A DNA stretch of 64,000 nucleotides from Bacteroidota bacterium. Its GTDB lineage: Bacteria; Bacteroidota; Bacteroidia; Palsa-965. Under the pieces are notes generated by a model. It was not told the origin of the DNA. It saw only the letters and a list, made by a program, of their open reading frames with translations, and made no database searches. The stretch is taken from assembly GCA_020402865.1 (NCBI GenBank), contig JADBYT010000010.1, positions 62,001 through 126,000 on the forward strand, in the 5' to 3' direction. Position 1 is the first letter of the stretch. Every line of letters begins with the position of its first letter. The position numbers and the translations under genes were made by a program. This document shows, piece after piece, positions 59,195-64,000 of this stretch.

Positions 59195-61579
59195 CTACCG
59201 CACCACCTGCATCCGCTTCGTTTCCGAAACCACACCATTCACCTGCAACCGGTAAAAATACACGCCCTGCATAAGTTGCGCTGTATTTATACGTACAGCC
59301 TGTGTGCCTGCATTTACCGGCATACTCATGGCAAGCTGTCCCACACTGTTGTAAATTTCAAGCACACCGTTCTGCTGCAAATTACCGGTATTGATATACG
59401 TGTAATTATCGGCCGGATTAGGCATGTTTTGTGAGAGTGTGGCGACCTGCATTTCTGGCATTCCTACAGAGGCGGTATCAATTACTTCCACCAGCAAATC
59501 ATCAAAGAAAAATCCGTCGTATTCCACGCCAAAGTCGGCGCGGAGGCGGAAGCGAAGAAGAATTTGCTGACCCAAATAATCATCAAGCGGCATCTGCTCT
59601 TTTACCCAGCCGCTTTGGAAACCAGTCCACGCCGCATTGCCGTTGTCGATGTTATTGTTGTTGGTGGTATAACGGCCGCAAAGTGCAGTCCACGAAGCAC
59701 CGCCATCGGTTGAAACCTGCGCTTGCGCGTAATCGTAGCCCGGCTCAATTTCAAAGCGGGTGTAGAAGGTGAGGTTTGCACTTATTGACGTAGTAAGATC
59801 AAGTGCACTCACTGTAGTTAGTCGTGAGTTGGCGCCGGGCGGATAATTTCCGTTGGGGCTGTCGGTTATGCACGACGGCGCCGACCAGAACTGTGAAGTG
59901 GTGGTGTTCCAGCCGCCGCTGGCCGTCCAGCCGGTAATGGAACTTCCGCTGTTGGCAAGCAATATGGTGGTGGTGCCGTAAATTTTGGTCAGCGTATCGC
60001 TCCACGTAAAATTGCCATTGCTGATGGAAAGAATGTAAGTGATAGATGTTCCCTGCGGCGTGGCGGCATTGAGTGTATAGGAAATAGAATCCTGCACTGT
60101 TTGCAGCAGCGAAATACCATTGTACGTGCGGGCCGGGCCGGTTGCAGTCATCCACGGCGAAAGCGGTGTAATGCTTACCGTATAAACCGGCGTAGTGTCA
60201 AGTCCGAGCCGTTGAAAATCGTAGTGCAGATAGCCTGAAGTCTGGCGCAGGTAACGGTCGCCGCGATCGTGTGCAATGCCATAAGCCAGCAGTAAACGAG
60301 CAGCATACAAGTCCATCGGAATATTCAGCTTGCAGATGTCGATAATGCGGTTCTGCGCCGGCCAGAAACCATCGGCCTGATCGCCGGCTTCGGGTGTCAT
60401 CGCCATAATCTTGGGCTTGGTGCTTTGTTCGCCATACATCCAGTCGTCGGAATTTCCGTTGGCCGTGTAGCCTACAGTCTGATCGGCGGTCCCAAACGCA
60501 TAATTATTATCGGCGGTAAGCAAAGCTCCCCAGGTCGAAAACAAGGCCGAATCGGGCGTAAATGTCTGGTATTCGTAGCCCCACGGACAAATAAGCAGAT
60601 TGCTGTAGGTATGATAATTAAGTGCGATGCGAAACTGATGCGCATTGGCAAACTGCCGCATCAATTGTGTCTCCGCTTCTGAGAACGCCGAAGCCCCACG
60701 GTAGGTATCATCACTTGAAACAGGTGAAGATCCGTTATTATCATAACCCCAATTATAACCGTAATTACGGTTTAGGTCAATTCCGTAGGTTCCATCACCA
60801 TTATCAAACCTGTTTTTCCGCCACATACCACCTCCCTGAGGGTTATTCGTTTCATTATAGATATATCCGTCGGGATTTACACAGGGCACAAAATACAATT
60901 CTGTATTATTGAGCAGGTACTGAATTTCGGGATTTGAATTGTAGTTTTCGAGCAGATAATACATATACAGAATAAGCTGCGAAACACCCGCCGGTTCTCG
61001 CGCATGGTGAGCGGCCGAATAAAGCATTTCGGGTTCCGGCTCATCAGCAGAAGCATTATCAGACAGTTTAAGCCAGTACACATAACGCCCTTCTGCCGTT
61101 GTTAAATTGCTGTCGATAGGAGCACGCGCCTTTACCAGATTGGGATAAAGCGTGGCCATATTATCGAGGTGCCAGAGAATTTCGTTGTAGGTAAAAAAGC
61201 CCCCCATTGAGCCAAGCGTAAAATTGGCTGGGGTAGGATACACCACAGGTGCAGTGCAGTTTACGGCCTGTGTGTTTGCTGAAGCTGCCGCCAGACGCTG
61301 CGGATCGTTTTGTGCAATGTAATGTTGCTGCACATCGGCAATAAGCACATCAAAACTTAGCCCGAGCTGCTGCACACGCGCAAGCTCCTGCCGCGAAAGA
61401 TCAGTAGTAAATGAATAGCCCTGCTTAATCTCGCCATGATCCACACAAATACCGGCCTGTGCCAGTTTCAGCAAGCCATCGGAACCGGTGTAAATCCGCA
61501 CCCGCGACCATTCAGGCTGTTGTGCAAAAGAGGTAATGGAAAACGTAAAAAAGAAGATCAGCAGGCGCAGGTGTTTCAT
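59195..61579 (-). CDS. T9SS-exported M14 zinc carboxypeptidase
   Basis: This 794-residue exported protein has a signal peptide (MKHLRLLIFFFTFSITSFAQ). An M14 carboxypeptidase domain (about residues 130-410) carries the zinc ligands His192 and Glu195 in HHAREP and His323 in NYHTYS, with the catalytic Glu397 in TPEAGD, so it appears active. A beta-rich jelly-roll-type region (about 510-720) follows, and a T9SS sorting domain ends the protein (MPNPADNYTYIN, then GVYFYRLQVNG). It would act on extracellular peptides or peptidoglycan. ATG 61579 gives the signal peptide; a longer frame starts at 61684. Confidence 0.9.
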   Translation of the reverse strand: MKHLRLLIFFFTFSITSFAQQPEWSRVRIYTGSDGLLKLAQAGICVDHGEIKQGYSFTTDLSRQELARVQQLGLSFDVLIADVQQHYIAQNDPQRLAAASANTQAVNCTAPVVYPTPANFTLGSMGGFFTYNEILWHLDNMATLYPNLVKARAPIDSNLTTAEGRYVYWLKLSDNASADEPEPEMLYSAAHHAREPAGVSQLILYMYYLLENYNSNPEIQYLLNNTELYFVPCVNPDGYIYNETNNPQGGGMWRKNRFDNGDGTYGIDLNRNYGYNWGYDNNGSSPVSSDDTYRGASAFSEAETQLMRQFANAHQFRIALNYHTYSNLLICPWGYEYQTFTPDSALFSTWGALLTADNNYAFGTADQTVGYTANGNSDDWMYGEQSTKPKIMAMTPEAGDQADGFWPAQNRIIDICKLNIPMDLYAARLLLAYGIAHDRGDRYLRQTSGYLHYDFQRLGLDTTPVYTVSITPLSPWMTATGPARTYNGISLLQTVQDSISYTLNAATPQGTSITYILSISNGNFTWSDTLTKIYGTTTILLANSGSSITGWTASGGWNTTTSQFWSAPSCITDSPNGNYPPGANSRLTTVSALDLTTSISANLTFYTRFEIEPGYDYAQAQVSTDGGASWTALCGRYTTNNNNIDNGNAAWTGFQSGWVKEQMPLDDYLGQQILLRFRLRADFGVEYDGFFFDDLLVEVIDTASVGMPEMQVATLSQNMPNPADNYTYINTGNLQQNGVLEIYNSVGQLAMSMPVNAGTQAVRINTAQLMQGVYFYRLQVNGVVSETKRMQVVR

Positions 61580-61733
61580 TGCAGTAAAAAGTTCGTTTGC
61601 GATAAAGATAAACAGAACCTTTTGCGCAGAAAACCTCTTTCTTCGCACAAAATCAGCCAGATACTGTAAAAAACAGGATTTCAACCGGTTTTACCAACCC
61701 GCCACTTCACTCCAAAACAGAAAACAGCAATGG

Positions 61734-62234
61734 TTATTTGTTATGGAGGTCAAGCTGCGTACCCCGGCATTTCTTACTGCCGCAGAAACAAGCGTATTTC
61801 TTCAATACTTTTTTGGTAATCTTGCCTTCGTAAATCAGCATGTAATCGTAAAATAATTCCTCGTCCTGCTTTATTTTTTTCTTCGCATAAATAAACACAC
61901 GCCCTTTTTTCTCTAGCGCTTCGCAGTTGGGCGCGCAGCTGTGATTAATGAAACGGGCTTCACTGCCATTCACATTCCCGTCAATTACACGATTTCCCTC
62001 AATACTGAAAAACATGGTGTGCGAGTGATCGCCCTTGTCTTCAAAACGGTCATCAGCTTCATCCCACGAAATAATTTCACCGGTGTATTCAATAATTTTT
62101 TTGCCCTTTTTAATGTTTTTGGCAGCAAAAACACCACGTCCGTGCACTTTTGATTCCTTCACGTAGTATTTGGGCTTCTTGGCTTCTTTCATTGGTTTGA
62201 ATTGAGGAGTTGCAAATTTAGCATAATCTGTCAA
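61734..62234 (-). CDS. SET-domain protein-lysine methyltransferase-like protein
   Basis: This 166-residue protein is almost entirely a SET domain with a post-SET cysteine cluster. SAM-binding and catalytic motifs are complete: VHGRGVFAAKNIKKG, RFINHSCAPNC, and DEELFYDYMLI with the catalytic Tyr. The post-SET CFCGSKKCRG is present and, with the Cys of NHSCAPNC, would bind zinc. SET proteins methylate lysines, mainly in eukaryotic histones; bacterial ones have been shown to modify basic chromatin-like proteins. A Lys-rich N-terminal region precedes the domain. A second ATG at 62192 is possible. No partner is adjacent. Confidence 0.87.
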   Translation of the reverse strand: MTDYAKFATPQFKPMKEAKKPKYYVKESKVHGRGVFAAKNIKKGKKIIEYTGEIISWDEADDRFEDKGDHSHTMFFSIEGNRVIDGNVNGSEARFINHSCAPNCEALEKKGRVFIYAKKKIKQDEELFYDYMLIYEGKITKKVLKKYACFCGSKKCRGTQLDLHNK

Positions 62235-62260
62235 ATCTCGGCTCCGCTCGATTTGACAGA
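62227..62260. repeat. Palindrome with TCTGTCAAATC arms
   Basis: A perfect 11-bp stem (62227-62237 with 62250-62260) has a 12-nt loop. A related but imperfect copy, loop reversed, lies at 62398-62430 over the stop of the FAD gene. Confidence 0.7.
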
Positions 62261-62362
62261 TGGCTTACGTCGTTTTTATGAATTTAAATTGGCGCTGCGC
62301 TTGATTGTGGGGACGCTTCGCCGGACTTAACGGATGATGAATGTTTTTTGTCTGAATGTATT

Positions 62363-62385
62363 GCGCCATCAATAAATGATGGCGT
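62363..62385. terminator. Hairpin CGCCATCA/TGATGGCG
   Basis: An 8-bp perfect stem (62364-62371 with 62377-62384) and a 5-nt loop, extended by a G-U pair, sit in the gene-free space between the SET and FAD genes. It is not followed by a clear T-run, so the terminator role is tentative. Confidence 0.35.
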
Positions 62386-62425
62386 AAAGAAACAGCCCTG
62401 TCAAATCGGGCGGAGCCGAAATTCG

Positions 62426-63790
62426 TCAGGTGCAAAGTGTTTCCGCCAATGCAGCTGCCTGCGCACGAATTTCAGGTACCGCCGTAATTTCCCAGAGCAC
62501 ACCGCGAATCATGGGGCCGAGCGCGAAGAGGCCGGATTGTTCATTTCCGGCTGCATCAATAAGCTGTCCGGTTTCGGTGGCATGAAGGCCAAGCGCGGAG
62601 CGGTCGTAGGCAAGCATTCCGGCTGCAGCCATTTGCTTCACCAGCGCATTGCCTTCGCTCAGCCATTTGGATGAAGGGCCGGTGCAGTTTATCACTTTAG
62701 CGGCTTCAATTGTTTGCCGTGTGTCTTTACCGCGAGGTTTCCACTGCGCAGTAATTAAATCGCCTTTTGCCTCAAGTGACGTGATGCGGCCAGCTGCTAC
62801 AGTAAGTTGCCCGCGCGCAATGCACTCGTACACCACAGCCGCCGTGGCAGGCGGCAAACGGTGACGGGCCACACCCCAGATGTGACGTACGTGTTGCATA
62901 AAATCATTACGCCATGCATCGTTGCCTTGCAGCCAGAGTTTTTGCAGCCAGGGGCGCAGACTGTCGGTAACGGCTGTCCAGCCAATACCCCGCTTTTCGG
63001 CCTCGCGGAGCTGCCCGCGGAAGATGCGCAGTTGTGTGCCAAGATCAGCTGCGGCCAGCATTTGTTCGCCAAAAGGCAGCCAGGGCATTTGCGGCGGCTG
63101 ATGCTGTGCCGGTAAAAAACCATGCGGCGACACCGATAAAATTTTACCACGGTGCCCGCGGCTGTGAAGCTCGCACACAAGATCGGCCATGGTGAGGCCG
63201 GAGCCGATGAGCAGCACAGTGGCCGCTGCATCCAGCCCGTGAAATGTATCGTAGTGCCAGGGATTTTTTTCGTACGCCGCATGCGAAACTACTGTGGCAG
63301 CCGCAGCAGGCGGCGCAGGCAGCAAATTGCCGCAGGCCAGCACCAGATGCGTGCCATGTAATTCGCCGCCTGCAGATAGTGTGCAGCGTACACCGGAATC
63401 CGTGTACTGCGCGGCCGTAATTTCAGCGGTTAGCAGTTGCAGCCGCCCGTTGCTTTCGTGCACGGCCTGCTGCAAACGTTGCGCAAGGTACTCGCCGAAA
63501 TACACACGCGGCACAAAATCGTTGGCCGATACCGTGCGGCCGGTGGAAAGCAGATAATCGTGAAAATCGTTGGGTACATCGGCAAAGCACGAAAGCTGCT
63601 TTACACGCACATTGAGCAGATGATGCTGTTTGTTGTGCGCGCCGTAGGCAAGACCACCGCCAAACGAACCGCTGCGCTCGGCAAGGGTAATTTTAAATTT
63701 CTTCTGCACATCGCTTCGCAGGAGATGCAGCGCCAGCAATGTGCCTGAGGTACCGCCTCCGGCAATAATCAGGTGTGCAGTACCGCTCAT
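62426..63790 (-). CDS. FAD/NAD(P)-binding protein
   Basis: This 454-residue protein is a two-dinucleotide-binding-domain flavoprotein of the NAD_binding_9 kind. The FAD site is LIIAGGGTSGTLLALHLL at the N-terminus, with a second dinucleotide loop, VLLIGSGLTMADLVCEL, in the middle. A conserved LNVRVKQLSCF segment and a later INCTGPSSKW are family-like. Such proteins act as oxygenase- or hydroxylase-like enzymes of unknown substrate. Its start overlaps the gldD stop by 3 bases (ATGA), so the two are co-transcribed. Its stop lies inside a palindromic repeat. Confidence 0.8.
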   Translation of the reverse strand: MSGTAHLIIAGGGTSGTLLALHLLRSDVQKKFKITLAERSGSFGGGLAYGAHNKQHHLLNVRVKQLSCFADVPNDFHDYLLSTGRTVSANDFVPRVYFGEYLAQRLQQAVHESNGRLQLLTAEITAAQYTDSGVRCTLSAGGELHGTHLVLACGNLLPAPPAAAATVVSHAAYEKNPWHYDTFHGLDAAATVLLIGSGLTMADLVCELHSRGHRGKILSVSPHGFLPAQHQPPQMPWLPFGEQMLAAADLGTQLRIFRGQLREAEKRGIGWTAVTDSLRPWLQKLWLQGNDAWRNDFMQHVRHIWGVARHRLPPATAAVVYECIARGQLTVAAGRITSLEAKGDLITAQWKPRGKDTRQTIEAAKVINCTGPSSKWLSEGNALVKQMAAAGMLAYDRSALGLHATETGQLIDAAGNEQSGLFALGPMIRGVLWEITAVPEIRAQAAALAETLCT

Positions 63791-63999
63791 TTCCTTTTCC
63801 TCTCTGCTTCGGCCGCCGGCTGAGGCTTTGCAGGTATTTCACCGCCTTTGGGCAGCGATACATCTTTCCACTTCAGCGTTTGCGTAATATGCTCCACATC
63901 CTGGCGGATAAAATCAAGCACCGGCTTAAGCGAATCTTTATTGGGCACCGCCATAAAATAAAGCGAGCCGCGAATGAAATGTTTCGTGCTGTCGGTTAA
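63787..63999 (-). CDS. gldD: GldD, gliding-motility lipoprotein (C-terminal part)
   Basis: The minus-strand frame enters from the right edge and ends at TGA 63787, giving the last 70 residues. It reads LTDSTKHFIRGSLYFMAVPN followed by KDSLKPVLDFIRQDVEHI, which matches the C-terminal region of GldD, a lipoprotein needed for gliding and type IX secretion in Bacteroidota. A polar tail rich in Pro, Ala, Glu and Lys follows. The signal peptide and lipobox lie outside the window. The stop overlaps the FAD gene start. The assignment is from recognition of this region only. Confidence 0.78.
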   Translation of the reverse strand, partial: LTDSTKHFIRGSLYFMAVPNKDSLKPVLDFIRQDVEHITQTLKWKDVSLPKGGEIPAKPQPAAEAERKRK

Positions 64000-64000
64000 A

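Overview
The window comes from a member of the Bacteroidota. Three encoded proteins end in type IX secretion (T9SS) C-terminal sorting domains, and the last open frame is the C-terminus of the gliding/T9SS lipoprotein GldD. LpxC and FabZ are fused in one protein, as is usual in this phylum. Several genes are preceded by the phylum-type -7 promoter element TAnnTTTG, and Shine-Dalgarno sites are mostly absent. Base composition looks close to half G+C, except for one clearly AT-rich island. I saw no rRNA, tRNA, CRISPR array, transposase or phage gene.

Layout. 1-8.0 kb holds the end of a secreted repeat protein, a TSP3/OmpA outer-membrane protein, an amidotransferase, two tiny membrane proteins, an SpmAB-like membrane protein and a three-gene lipoprotein operon. 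8.0-11.3 kb holds a glucosaminidase/LysM gene whose 5' end is duplicated next to an AT-rich orphan gene, then a PLP enzyme. 11.4-18.7 kb is a four-gene operon (SulP transporter, porin, DabA, DabB) that looks like an inorganic-carbon uptake unit. 19.3-24.6 kb has a flippase, two Wzz-like proteins and an O-antigen ligase/polymerase. 24.6-34.1 kb carries a SpoIIE-type phosphatase, an LpxD paralogue, efp, a DinB-fold/ABC pair, small exported proteins and the lipid A genes lpxD-lpxC/fabZ-lpxA. Its intergenic spaces contain dispersed palindromes and a 40-bp tandem repeat. 34.2-41.2 kb has a T9SS cargo protein and a second surface-polysaccharide operon (Wzz, ligase, FkbM methyltransferase, GT87, CxxCH protein). 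41.4-48.5 kb has a large T9SS cargo protein, a membrane glycosyltransferase and an MBOAT/AlgJ O-acetylation pair.

48.6-55.3 kb is the most unusual stretch: six tightly packed genes encoding three B12-binding-type radical SAM enzymes, two SAM methyltransferases and a nucleotidyltransferase-fold protein, with no recognised pathway. 55.5-64 kb has an MFS transporter, an HD hydrolase, haem A synthase, a T9SS M14 carboxypeptidase, a SET-domain methyltransferase, a FAD/NAD(P)-binding protein and gldD (partial).

Much of the window therefore serves the cell envelope: lipid A, two parallel polysaccharide polymerisation modules, O-acetylation and T9SS-exported proteins. The radical SAM cluster sits beside these loci and may supply or modify an envelope component, but that link is inference from position only.
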